This document shows positions 1 through 8,800 of a DNA stretch of 42,753 bases, piece after piece. The translations under genes were made by a program, and so were the position numbers. Source of the DNA: Desulfobacteraceae bacterium. Lineage in GTDB: Bacteria; Desulfobacterota; Syntrophobacteria; Syntrophobacterales; Syntrophobacteraceae. The stretch's first letter is position 1, and every line of letters starts with the position of its first letter. The stretch covers positions 1-42,753 of the forward strand of contig JAJFVB010000144.1 in assembly GCA_021372055.1 (NCBI GenBank), written 5' to 3'. The notes beneath the pieces were generated by a model, which saw only the letters and a program-made list of their open reading frames with translations, was not told the DNA's origin and made no database searches.

Positions 1-7
1 GGGGACA

Positions 8-559
8 ATGAAAGCATTGACGTTATCGCATCAAGATTTAACCCGAGAAGCCTTGCTGCGCAAGGCAGAGGAGATACCGGGGGCTTGGGTCGGGATTCGG
101 ATTGCTGCCCTTCTGCTGATGCTGGCTGGATGGAAATCCACCCACATTGCTGACCTCTTTGGATTGAGTCGATGGGGCGCGGTAAAAATGATTCAAAAGG
201 CCAACCGGGAAGGATTGGGAGCGGTTGAGGATCATCCCCGGCCCGGCAGACCGTCTCAATTTGACGAGAAAGTTCTGAAGGATCTTGATGAGGCATTGTC
301 CAAGTCGCCCCAGGAGTACGGCCTGTCCAGGAACCGTTGGGACGGCGTTGTGGTTGTCGAATACCTGAAAAGGTTCCATTACATAAAGATTCAGGTGCGA
401 CATGCCCAGGGAATAATAAAGAAGCTGGGATACTCTTTGCGCCGGCCAATGTACCAATACGTTCAGGCGACTGACGAAGGGGTAGCCGAGTTTCAGCAGG
501 AGGTAAAAAAAACTCCTTCTCGCCCGAGAAAGCAACGGCGAACGCGTGGTACTGTTTGA
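8..559 (+). CDS. IS630 transposase, N-terminal (DNA-binding) part
   Basis: This 183-residue frame carries the DNA-binding half of an IS630 transposase. Residues about 35-80 form a helix-turn-helix (LAGWKSTHIADLFGLSR), followed by a proline-rich linker (HPRPGRPSQ). A second winged-helix region around 85-150 contains the IS630-typical RWD...VVEYL and KKLGYSLRRP segments. The start ATG at 8 follows GGGGAC closely, which may act as ribosome binding site. It ends at 559 and overlaps the catalytic frame by 14 bases. The DDE catalytic residues are absent from this frame and sit in the next one. A run of eight adenines at 505-512 is the likely place where the frames join. Identity as IS630 is firm; whether the two halves are still made as one protein is unknown. 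Confidence 0.85.
   Translation: MKALTLSHQDLTREALLRKAEEIPGAWVGIRIAALLLMLAGWKSTHIADLFGLSRWGAVKMIQKANREGLGAVEDHPRPGRPSQFDEKVLKDLDEALSKSPQEYGLSRNRWDGVVVVEYLKRFHYIKIQVRHAQGIIKKLGYSLRRPMYQYVQATDEGVAEFQQEVKKTPSRPRKQRRTRGTV
505..512 (+). other. A8 homopolymer, probable frameshift or slippage site joining the IS630 frames
   Basis: Eight consecutive adenines lie just before the IS630 catalytic half. In the first frame they are read as part of V-K-K-T. One base further along, the reading frame becomes KKLLLARESNGERVVLFEDE, which restores the usual transposase sequence. Upstream of the tract that second frame is closed by a TAA at 504-506. The change needed is +1 (or -2), so either transcriptional slippage, programmed shifting or a simple one-base expansion of the tract would explain it. 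Confidence 0.6.
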
Positions 560-1049
560 GGACGAAACCGGCTTCTCTCTCCATCCGAAGCTCGGAAGAA
601 TCTGGGGAAAGAAGGGAACAAGATCCTACATCTACACCAAAAGTCAGCACCACAAGCGACTCAATCTGTTTGGCTGGGTCGATCCACTCAACGGCCATCA
701 TGGTGTTATGAAGTGGGTGCGAGGAAATACAGATGGTTTCTTGAAAATGCTCACCAGGATAGTATTCCGATTCAAGGGCTTGGTCGTTGATCTTTGGGCC
801 GACAACGCTTCCTGGCATAAAGGACCTCGGGTGAGTCAGTTTCTTTCCGAGCACACGAACCTGAGGATTCATTATTTGCCGCCATACCATCCCGAACTCA
901 ATCCCCAGGAACGGCTTTGGCGGACACTACGTTATGAAGAAACAACCGACACATACTATGAAACCATGTTGCACCTTGAGGTCGCGGTATTTTCGCGATC
1001 TCAAAGATGGAAGCCACGAAAAGTGAAGCAGCTATGCAAACTTATTTAA
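546..1049 (+). CDS. IS630 transposase, C-terminal (DDE catalytic) part
   Basis: This frame encodes the RNase H-like DDE domain of an IS630/Tc1-mariner transposase. The three acidic positions are visible: the first Asp in VLFEDETGF near the start, the second in VVDLWADNASWH, and the Glu in PPYHPELNPQERLWR. The annotated ATG/GTG at the beginning is probably not a true start. The frame is open back to the A8 tract at 505-512, and the natural product would be a fusion of about 345 residues with the preceding half, the usual IS630 length. The C-terminal tail after the NPQE motif has the expected length. The element therefore looks recent and nearly intact apart from the frame change. Confidence 0.85.
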   Translation: MVLFEDETGFSLHPKLGRIWGKKGTRSYIYTKSQHHKRLNLFGWVDPLNGHHGVMKWVRGNTDGFLKMLTRIVFRFKGLVVDLWADNASWHKGPRVSQFLSEHTNLRIHYLPPYHPELNPQERLWRTLRYEETTDTYYETMLHLEVAVFSRSQRWKPRKVKQLCKLI

Positions 1050-1374
1050 TGCGTTCACTATAATGGTTCGAGAACAGAAATCCAGTAGACGATAGTTTTG
1101 CACATCCGCATCCATGGTTCCCATGTGACATGGCTTTCTCGCACAGTTCTGCATATATGAAAGCAGTGCAGGCAAGCGATTCAAGCAAAATGGCAACGGG
1201 TTCAGCAGAATCGTTGCCATCGTGGCATTCATCGCCAGGAGACGATGCCGCCCATCCAGCCTCCAGATCCTGCTCGCCGGGCGGAGTTCCCACGATTCGA
1301 ATCTTCTGGTTGTTCCCGGTCCTTACTTCCTGAAGAAAAAATCCGCTGTTGTTGACGAAACCCAATCCGCGCAA
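1042..1374 (-). pseudogene. Unrecognised open frame, possibly a gene fragment beside the IS
   Basis: An open frame on the minus strand reads RGLGFVNNSGFFLQEV, then a stretch including KIRIVGTPPGEQDLEAGW and SSPGDECHDGNDSAEPVAIL. It has a protein-like composition, but its only start is a TTG with no ribosome binding site. The frame opens right after a TAG and the first residues (IVKRDLRGLGF) look like the inside of a protein. Its end overlaps the last bases of the IS transposase. I do not recognise the family. It may be a fragment left by an IS insertion, or chance. Confidence is low. Confidence 0.22.
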
Positions 1375-1618
1375 GTCACGCTTGACAATCTATAGTTTCC
1401 TTGTAGGATATGATGTATCTTTCGAATAGGAAGGAGTCCTATAGAGAAATCAGAATTACATCAGCACGATTCTATGCTTCGTTGGGTTGTTTTATTTGTG
1501 CAAATCTCGAAGAGGATTTGGGTAACCCACAAGTAGAGTTGGCGTTGGAATCCGATGCCAGGCGGAAGGCTTCTTCAAGATCGACCCCGGTTCACGCACG
1601 CACACGGAGGTTCAGGCC
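1050..1618. other. Gene-poor interval after the IS element
   Basis: About 570 bases without a convincing complete gene. It holds the unrecognised minus-strand frame at 1042-1374 and a possible promoter at 1382-1409. Several short frames on both strands here have neither family signatures nor ribosome binding sites. Confidence 0.6.
1382..1409 (+). promoter_or_regulatory. Candidate sigma-70 promoter for the cNMP-binding-domain gene
   Basis: TTGACA at 1382-1387 is a perfect -35 hexamer. Sixteen bases later TAGGAT (1404-1409) is a reasonable -10. It lies about 210 bases upstream of the ATG at 1619 on the same strand. Only sequence resemblance supports it. Confidence 0.4.
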
Positions 1619-2086
1619 ATGAGCGAAACCGCATTAAAGCTGACTGTCGAATCCCATCCCTATTTCAAAAGATTAAAACCCGAATTCATTTCTGTTTTAG
1701 AAGGGGGAGCTTCCTGGGCCGAATACGAGCCGCAAAGCTTTCTCTTCCGTGAGAATGAGAGGGCAACCCGTCAATTCCTCCTGACGGAGGGTTTGGTCGC
1801 TCTGGAGTTCCAGGTTCCCGGAAAGGAAGTCTGGACGTTTATGACCGCCGACGGCGGGGGGATCGTGGGGTACGCATGGGCTTATCCACCTCATCGCTAC
1901 TATTACGATTGCCGAGTCGTCAAAAGGACAAAGGCCATAGTCCTTGACGCCGAATACCTTCTCGCAAAATGCAAGGAGGACCATCAGTTCGGGTATGAAA
2001 TCATGGTCGGCTGCGCCGACATCGTTTCACAGCGCCTGCAGGCGGCCCGGCTCCAGTTGCTCAACCAGATCCTTAAGTGTTATTGA
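1619..2086 (+). CDS. Stand-alone cyclic nucleotide-binding-domain protein
   Basis: A 155-residue protein made almost entirely of one Crp/Fnr-type cyclic nucleotide-binding beta-roll. It starts with a short helix (HPYFKRLKPEFISVL), then the roll (AEYEPQSFLFRENERATRQFLLTEGLVAL, here split by family strands), a glycine-rich turn (GGGIVGYAWAY) and a C-terminal helix (VSQRLQAARLQLLNQI) matching the usual dimerisation helix. The canonical phosphate-binding cassette (GE-x-A-x-R-A-A) is not obvious; GIVGYAW-YPPHRYYYDC occupies its place, so ligand binding is uncertain. No helix-turn-helix follows, so it is not a DNA-binding regulator by itself. The ATG at 1619 has GGAGG ten bases upstream. It probably senses or tethers a partner protein; the partner is unknown. 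Confidence 0.75.
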   Translation: MSETALKLTVESHPYFKRLKPEFISVLEGGASWAEYEPQSFLFRENERATRQFLLTEGLVALEFQVPGKEVWTFMTADGGGIVGYAWAYPPHRYYYDCRVVKRTKAIVLDAEYLLAKCKEDHQFGYEIMVGCADIVSQRLQAARLQLLNQILKCY

Positions 2087-2200
2087 TCCGGAAAGAGCCG
2101 CTCACACGAACGAGTCCCGCCCTGCACCAGCCTCCCCTGGCAATGAGGCCGTCTTGGCCGGAGCGACGCGGGGTCAACCGGATGCATATTTTGGCTGGCA

Positions 2201-2234
2201 AACCGGATCGTTTGGCTCATCGGGCGATCCGGTT
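2201..2234. terminator. Ten-base-pair hairpin downstream of the cNMP-domain gene
   Basis: AACCGGATCG at 2201-2210 pairs perfectly with CGATCCGGTT at 2225-2234, leaving a 14-base loop. There is no T tract after it, so it is not a classical intrinsic terminator. An imperfect direct copy of the first arm (CAACCGGATGCAT) lies about 25 bases upstream. Confidence 0.4.
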
Positions 2235-3213
2235 CAAGTGCAGATTGGGAATCACTCCCTGGAATTGTTCAGAATCGCGCTGGTGATGGCACAAATTATT
2301 CCGAACCATATCAGGTTCACCGAAATGCGAAGAGGTGGATGCGCTTGATCTTGTTACGATTTTATTTAATGTCGAGACTTTGAATCGCAATTTCCGGATC
2401 AGGACGCAAGCCGCTTGGAATTCAGCCGGGACGCACTGGCAACCCTTGCTGTGAAAGTTTGAACAATACATCATTGAGGGGACCAGAGAGGCGTTGGGGA
2501 CCTCCAAAAAATACATAGGCAATTTGTACGATTCCATCATTTATGCAACTCCTTCCTCACCCGTGAAGCCTATTCCTTTAGCCTGATTATGTGAATCTCG
2601 ACACACTCTCGAATACTGTGATATTTTAGTTGCCTACTCAATCCGCAAAGTATAGAAATAGTCTTGATCGTGCGACTAGGAGGATTCAAATTCTTTCGCG
2701 GACACATGGATCAGGCCTCCAAAAGCGATGCAGAAGGTGACGACATCCGACAGTGACGCTCTCATCACGAACAAAACAGACCCTTCCTTTGCATCTTTAG
2801 GCACTACCCGGTTCCATCCGCTGTTCGCCATCCCAAACTTCCCTGTAAATTCCGTGATATGCACGGAAGTCGATCCTCTTCCTCAGTTTAAATTTGTGCA
2901 TAATCCTGAAAAAATGCCCACTGGTATGGGCTCTTATGACGATCTGGATATGGAAGTCTCTCCAGGCAGGATCGGGCACGGCGGAGCCCCTCCGGCCGCA
3001 GGGGAACGCCTTCCCGAAGCTCCGACTGCCTGGAAACCGATCAAACCGAATCAGATTCCAAACCGGCTCTGGCATTCCACTGCACGAGATAGTACTCCGC
3101 CGAACATGTCTCCGGGCTGTGATGAGCACAGGCTCCGGATGCCGCACTCTGCCGCCGTGTGAGGTCAAGGCAGAGATACATTATCGCACTCTGTACCGGT
3201 AGGCCGTTTGGTG

Positions 3214-3241
3214 TTGAAGCCGAAGGCAGGTCTTTTGTACT
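3214..3241 (+). promoter_or_regulatory. Weak candidate promoter for the Hdr-type cluster
   Basis: TTGAAG (3214-3219) and TGTACT (3236-3241) are separated by 16 bases and lie about 75 bases upstream of the preferred GTG start at 3314. An overlapping AGGCAG-N5-TTGT resembles a sigma-54 site but has a poor -12 element. Both are only suggestive. Confidence 0.25.
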
Positions 3242-3313
3242 TTGAAAATACGCGTTTCAGGCATTCTAAAGGTGATTCCTAACGCCCAGGTGAGGATTTG
3301 CAAGGGGAAGATT

Positions 3314-5560
3314 GTGAAGAAAAACAACATCAACCCGGATTTGTACGGCGAGGTCGAAAGACTTGGGGCCAGAGACATGGAAGCCTGCATGCAATGCGGC
3401 AACTGTGCGTCTGCATGTCCTTTGTCCACCGGGGAAAACACGTTTCCTCGGAAAATTTACCGCTATCTCCAACTCGGCCTGAAAGACAAGCTGCTGGAAT
3501 CTCCCGAACCCTGGCTCTGCTACTATTGCGGGGAATGCAATATCGACTGTCCGCGCGGAGCCGAACCCGCCGAGACGATGATGGCCGCTCGCCGCTGGCT
3601 GACCACCGAGTATGACTGGACCGGCCTTGCCAGGCGTTTCTACCTTTCCGAAAAGTGGGAGTTCGGAGCGCTGGGGGCGGTTTCGCTTTTCGTTATTCTT
3701 CTCTTTACGTTCTTCCATGGACCCGTCATCACCGACCGTGTCGCGGTGAATTCCTTCGCTCCCGTCATGTGGGTTGAGATCGGCGATTTGACAATGGCCG
3801 CAATCCTGTCGTTTTTTCTGCTGTCAAACGCCTTCAGAATGTATCGCCTAGTCATGAACGGAACGAAAGTGCCTCTCCACCTCTACGTCACGGAAGGCAG
3901 GACCTTTGTCCAGCACTTTCTTACCCAGCGCCGCTGGGGGCAATGCGGGGAAGACAAGAGCAGATGGTTGAAGCACCTCGTATTGGTCTCCGGCTATCTG
4001 ACCATGATGACCCTGGTCATCGTTTTTATCCGCTGGTTCCAGGTCGATGACAGCAGCTGGCACTTCTCGGCGATTTTCGGATACTACGCGACGGCGGTCC
4101 TGTTAATCGTGACCGTGGAGATGTTCCGAAGCCGCATCGAAAAGCAGGAAAAAATCCACCGATTTTCCCACCCCTCCGACTGGCTCTTCCTGACCCTGCT
4201 TTTTTTCACGACTTTGACCGGCATCATTATGCACCTCGTCCGGCTCATCGGCTGGCCGATGGGAACCTACGTCATATATGTCATTCACCTTGCCATTGCG
4301 GTCCCGATGCTCGTTGTCGAGGTTCCTTTCGGCAAATGGTCGCATCTTTTCTACCGGCCGCTGGCCGTCTTTTTGACAACGGTAAAAGAGAAAGCGCAGC
4401 GGAAATCCGAGGTCGATCCAGCCGTGCTCCTGAAGGAAACGGGCGAGACTTTCCAGAGCTGCATGCAGTGCGGCGCCTGCGCCGGGATTTGCCCCCAGGG
4501 CGAAGTCGTGAGCTACAGCCCCAGGAAGATCATCCGCAACATCGCTATGGGCACCTCCTCGAACGTATCGGTCGATGATGCCTCATGGACCTGCGCGACC
4601 TGCAACAGCTGTGTCGAGCAATGCCCGCGGGGTATCGGAATACTGGACCTGATAAAGTCCGTGCGCCGCCAGATCGTCGATGCCGGAAACCTGCCGGGAT
4701 ATTTCAAAGCGCCGGTGAAGAGCCTGAAGGACAACGCAAACCCGTGGGGAGGGCAAAAGGCAAGTCGCCTCGACTGGGTCGGGAACGCGAAGCTGCCGGA
4801 GTATGCCCGGGAGCATGAATACTGCCTGTTCACCTGCTGTGCCACGGCTTTCGACACAAGCGCCGGCAAGAGCAATCAAACTGCCGGAATCGCGTTTTTG
4901 CGCCTGCTTGAGCATGCCGGTGTCTCCTATGGGACCCTGGGGAACCGGGAGAGCTGCTGCGGCGACATGGCCGACAAGATCGGTACTGCGGGATTGGCAT
5001 CCGATCTGGCCGCGAAGAATACCGAAATGTTTCTTGAGGCGGGCGTTTCCAAGATCCTGACGACATCTCCCCATTGTCTGAATTCCTTCCGCAAGAATTA
5101 CGAAGGGCTGAAAAACATTGCCGCCGTCCATTCCACCGAGCTTTTGGACCAACTCGTCCGGGAAGGCAGGATCAAACCCGCGAACAGGCTCGATCTCAAA
5201 GTCACCTACCACGACCCCTGCTACCTCGGAAGACACCTGTCGATATACGATGCGCCGCGCAGAATCCTCAAGTCGATACCGGGAGTAACGCTTTTCGAGA
5301 TGCAAAATGACCGGGAACGGAGCTTCTGCTGCGGAGGGGGCGGGGGCGGCCCGTGGAAGGACAGCAGCGGCGGCGAGTCCCTCGGAGAGATCCGGATAAG
5401 GGAGGCGCTGGATACCGGCGCGGGGATAATCGCCACGGCGTGCCCGTACTGCATGCGAACATTGAACGAAAGTATTGCGAAGCTTGGCGTTGCAAACAGG
5501 ATCAAGGTCTGCGATGTGGCCGAACTGCTTCTGCGGTCGGTGGATCCATCCGATAAGTGA
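3314..5560 (+). CDS. Membrane QmoC-like / HdrD-like fusion iron-sulfur oxidoreductase
   Basis: A 748-residue, four-part redox protein. Residues 20-90 hold two [4Fe-4S] motifs (MQCGNCASACP; YYCGECNIDCPRG) as in HdrC/QmoC. Residues about 115-360 are a multi-span heme-b-type membrane domain related to nitrate-reductase gamma/HdrE, with candidate heme histidines (WLKHLVL, IIMHLVR, IHLAIAV). Near 382-440 come two further [4Fe-4S] motifs (MQCGACAGICPQG; CNSCVEQCPRG). From 506 onward there are two CCG domains of the HdrD type: CCATAF...CCGDMADK, then DPCYLGRH...CCGGGGGG...CPYC. The first CCG domain ends SPHC instead of the usual CPHC, so one cluster ligand is a Ser at about 585. GTG 3314 has AGGGG seven bases upstream; an in-frame TTG at 3242 is less likely. 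It probably exchanges electrons between the soluble Hdr complex downstream and membrane quinone. Confidence 0.82.
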   Translation: MKKNNINPDLYGEVERLGARDMEACMQCGNCASACPLSTGENTFPRKIYRYLQLGLKDKLLESPEPWLCYYCGECNIDCPRGAEPAETMMAARRWLTTEYDWTGLARRFYLSEKWEFGALGAVSLFVILLFTFFHGPVITDRVAVNSFAPVMWVEIGDLTMAAILSFFLLSNAFRMYRLVMNGTKVPLHLYVTEGRTFVQHFLTQRRWGQCGEDKSRWLKHLVLVSGYLTMMTLVIVFIRWFQVDDSSWHFSAIFGYYATAVLLIVTVEMFRSRIEKQEKIHRFSHPSDWLFLTLLFFTTLTGIIMHLVRLIGWPMGTYVIYVIHLAIAVPMLVVEVPFGKWSHLFYRPLAVFLTTVKEKAQRKSEVDPAVLLKETGETFQSCMQCGACAGICPQGEVVSYSPRKIIRNIAMGTSSNVSVDDASWTCATCNSCVEQCPRGIGILDLIKSVRRQIVDAGNLPGYFKAPVKSLKDNANPWGGQKASRLDWVGNAKLPEYAREHEYCLFTCCATAFDTSAGKSNQTAGIAFLRLLEHAGVSYGTLGNRESCCGDMADKIGTAGLASDLAAKNTEMFLEAGVSKILTTSPHCLNSFRKNYEGLKNIAAVHSTELLDQLVREGRIKPANRLDLKVTYHDPCYLGRHLSIYDAPRRILKSIPGVTLFEMQNDRERSFCCGGGGGGPWKDSSGGESLGEIRIREALDTGAGIIATACPYCMRTLNESIAKLGVANRIKVCDVAELLLRSVDPSDK

Positions 5561-5830
5561 TGCTGAAGCCGACGATTTGAGTTTTCACCCGGAGGTCGCT
5601 TATGTCTGAGGCAAGGTACGGATAGAAAAGGAAATCGCGAACGGGGCGAGACTGATCGCTACCGCGTGTCCTTACTGCATACGAATACTGAAAAGAGCGC
5701 GAAGCTGGCGTCGAAAGCAGAATCAAGGTCCAAGATGTAACTGTACTGCTTCTGCAGTCGGTGGATCTTTCTATCTCATAAATCGTTTTGAAGCGGAATT
5801 TCGATTTGGGCTTTTCTCAGGAGGACACTC
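5561..5830 (+). pseudogene. Decayed tandem-duplication remnant of the preceding HdrD-like C-terminus
   Basis: The spacer repeats pieces of its own flanks. Bases 5574-5610 resemble the leader and start of the next gene: CGATTTG, a purine-rich ribosome binding site and ATGTCTGAG recur at 5804-5839. The first copy stops after seven codons. From about 5618 to 5780 the sequence matches the last 55 codons of the upstream gene: GARLIATACPYCIRIL in one frame. After a one-base deletion near 5708 follows RIKVQDVTVLLLQSVDLS, against RIKVCDVAELLLRSVDPS in the intact gene. Divergence at many positions shows the copy is old or came from a related paralog. It cannot make a useful protein. The order start-of-B, end-of-A is what remains when a tandem duplication of A-end plus B is largely deleted. 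Confidence 0.75.
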
Positions 5831-8800
5831 ATGTCTGAGCGAATAGGATTTTTCATCTGCCACTGCGGTATCAATATCGCTTATCGGGTCAGAGTGGCGG
5901 AGGTGGCGGCATATGCGGCCACTTTTCCGGGTGTGGCCGTTTCCAGAGATTATCTGTTCATGTGCTCGGACCCGGGGCAGGATCTCATCGAAAAGGAAGT
6001 CAAAAATCACGACCTCACCCGTGTCGTCGTGGCCTCCTGTTCTCCCCGCATGCACGAAAATACCTTCCGTGCAGCCTGCCAGAGGGCCGGCCTCAATCCC
6101 TACCGGGCATTCCACATGGTCTGTGTCCGCGAACACGGTTCGTGGGTTACGGAGAGCGAGGACGAGGCAACCGCGAAGGCGATTGCCATTGTCCGGGCCG
6201 GTCTGATGCGTGTGACCAATCAGAGTGCGCTCACTCCGAGCCGGTTTTCGGTGAATCCGAACACCCTGGTGGTCGGTGGGGGCATCGCCGGGATGGAAGC
6301 GGCCCTGAATATCGCAAAATCGGGCAACAAGGTCTATCTCGTCGAACGGCAGCCCACCGTCGGGGGGCACATGCTCCAGTACGACAAGACCTTCCCGACG
6401 CTTGACTGCGCGGCCTGCATCGGTACTCCGAAGATGGTGGCGGTCGGTCAGGATAAAAACGTTCATCTCATGACCAACGCCGAGGTGGAGAGCGTCAGCG
6501 GTTTTGTCGGCAATTTCAAGGTCACGGTCAACCAGCACGCCAGGTATGTAAAGTCCAACTGCACCGGTTGCGGCGACTGCGCAAAGGCCTGTCCCATCGA
6601 GGCCCCGAACGAGTGGGACGTCCAGACCAAGACGCGCAAGGCAATCTATATCTCCTTCCCCCAGGCCGTTCCGGTACGATATGCGATAGACAAGAAGGAC
6701 CGCGCTCCCTGCGTGCAGACCTGCCCCGCAGGAATCAATATCCAGGGGTTTGTGACCCTGATCCGGGTCGGCAAGTACCGGGAGGCTCTCAACCTGATCA
6801 TGGAAAAGATGCCACTGCCCGGATCGCTCGGCCGGGTCTGCCCGGCGCCCTGCGAGGGCAAGTGTCGCAGGCAGGAGGCCGATGCGCCTCTGCTGATCTC
6901 AAAGCTGAAGCGCTTTGCCGCGGACATGGTCGACTGGTCCACCTTGCCGCTGCCGGAGATCGAGAAAAAACCCGAAAGCGAGAAGGTGGCCATCCTCGGG
7001 GCAGGTCCCGCAGGCCTTTCCGCCGCCTACTTCCTGGCCAGAAAAGGCTACCATCCCACCATATTCGACAAGTCTCCCCAAGCCGGAGGCGTTCTTCGCT
7101 ACGGCATTCCCGACTACCGCCTGCCGCCCGCCGTCCTCGATCAGGAGATCGATTACATCAAGAGGCTGGGAGTGGATATCCAGCTGGGCGTGACGATAGG
7201 CAGGGAGCGTCCGGTCGGCGGCCTCTTCGACGAGGGCTTCAGGGCAGTCTTTCTTGCGGCGGGCGCGCCGAAAAATATCAGGCTGAACATCGAAAACGAG
7301 GACGCTGAAGGCGTCATCGCCGGAATCGATTACCTCAACTTCCTGAACCTGAGAATGGATGTAAAGACCGGGCAGAAAGTGGTGATCGTCGGAGGCGGCG
7401 ACGTTGCCATCGACGCATCCCGCGAAGCCCTCAGGCAGGGGGCTTCGGAAGTGAAGATCGTCTACCGGCGGAGCAGATCGGAAATGCCGGCGGTGAAGAG
7501 CGAGATCCTCGCCGCGGAGGAAGAAGGAATAAAGATCGAGCTGCTGGTGACCCCCGTTGCGGTCCTGACCGAAGGCGGCAAGGTCGCCGGACTTCGCTGC
7601 CTCAGAAACGAGCTCGGCGAACCCGACCAATCGGGCAGGAGGAGGCCGGTTCCTGTTGCCGGTTCGGAATTCACCATCGAATGCGACATGATCATCCCCG
7701 CCATCGGCCAGCAGGTCAGCTCGAAATTCCTGGAAGGCACCGAGGGAATAGCCATGACCCGCCGGGGAACCGTCGCGGCCGATCCCGTGACGTATCAGAC
7801 AAGCGCGCCGGGGATATTCGCGGGCGGCGACGTGTTTACAGGCCCGTCCAATGCGGTCCAGGCGGTGGCGGCAGGACAGCAGGCCGCCGTTTCGATAGAG
7901 AAATACCTGCAGGGCGAGGAACTTGCTGAAAAAAGGCCCGGCAGGCCGACCGGAACCAACTGGAAAGGAATTCCCAAGGACCTCAAGCCGATCGCCCGCG
8001 CAAAAATGCCGGTCCTTCCGGTCGCGCAGCGCATACACAACTACAATGAAGTCGAGCTGGGACTCAGTGAGGAGCAGGCAAGGACGGAGGCGTCCCGCTG
8101 CGTTGCGTGCGGCAGTTGCTGCGAGTGCAAGCTCTGTGTCGGCCAGTGCAAGGCGGGCGCGATCGACCATGAGATGAAAGACGTGAAGGAGACAATCGAA
8201 GTCGGATCCATCATCGTGGCCACCGGCTTCGATCCGATGAATCCCGCCAAGATGACCCAGTACGGCTATGGAAAGTACCGCAACGTCTTCACCAACATCG
8301 AATTCGAGCGTCTTTCCAACGCCACCGGCCCCACATCCGGCAAACTCCTGAAACGCGACATGAAAGATCCCCTGAAGTTCACCGAAGCGCCGAAAAGCGT
8401 GGCGATTCTTCACTGCATCGGCAGCAGGGACAAAAACTATCACGAGTACTGCTCCCGCACCTGCTGCATGTACGGCCTCAAGTATGCGCACCTGCTCAAG
8501 GACAAATGCGGCCACGACACGGAGGTCTATAACTTCTATATCGACATGCGCTGCTTCGGGAAGGGGTACGAGGAGTTCTACAAGAAGGTGCAGTCCGAAG
8601 GGGTCAAGATGATCCGCGGCAAGGCGGGTTCGATCACCGAGGACCGGAACGGCATCCTCACCGTCAAGGGCGAGGATACCCTCTCCAACCGTCTGATCGA
8701 GGTCAAGGTGGAGATGGTCATTCTCTGCACCGCCATGGAACCCAGGCCCGATGCGCAAGATGTCATGCGCAAATTCGGCATCGGCATCGGACAGGACGGA

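Larger units (their letters stand above)
1..1049 (+). mobile_element. IS630-family insertion sequence, left end cut by the window edge
   Basis: Two overlapping frames together encode a complete IS630-type transposase: a helix-turn-helix half followed by a DDE half. Only seven bases precede the first ATG, so the left terminal repeat lies outside the window. I could not find a convincing right inverted repeat after the stop at 1049, so the right boundary is set at the coding end. IS630 elements normally insert at TA dinucleotides (family knowledge); this could not be tested without the left end. Confidence 0.8.
2087..3313. other. 1.2 kb interval without a recognisable gene
   Basis: Open frames exist on both strands between 2217 and 3168. 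None has a recognisable motif, a good ribosome binding site or a natural codon pattern, and opposite-strand frames overlap each other. Apart from the hairpin at 2201-2234 and a weak promoter just before the Hdr cluster, I see no structure. It may be decayed sequence between the IS region and the redox cluster. Confidence 0.5.

Noticed and set aside
3070..3086. TGGCAT...TGCA resembling a sigma-54 promoter upstream of the Hdr cluster
   Set aside because: The GG and GC are one base too close (9 instead of 10 between them), a spacing sigma-54 does not tolerate well.
2217..3168. Several overlapping frames on both strands before the Hdr cluster
   Set aside because: They lack family motifs and ribosome binding sites, and opposite-strand frames overlap each other.
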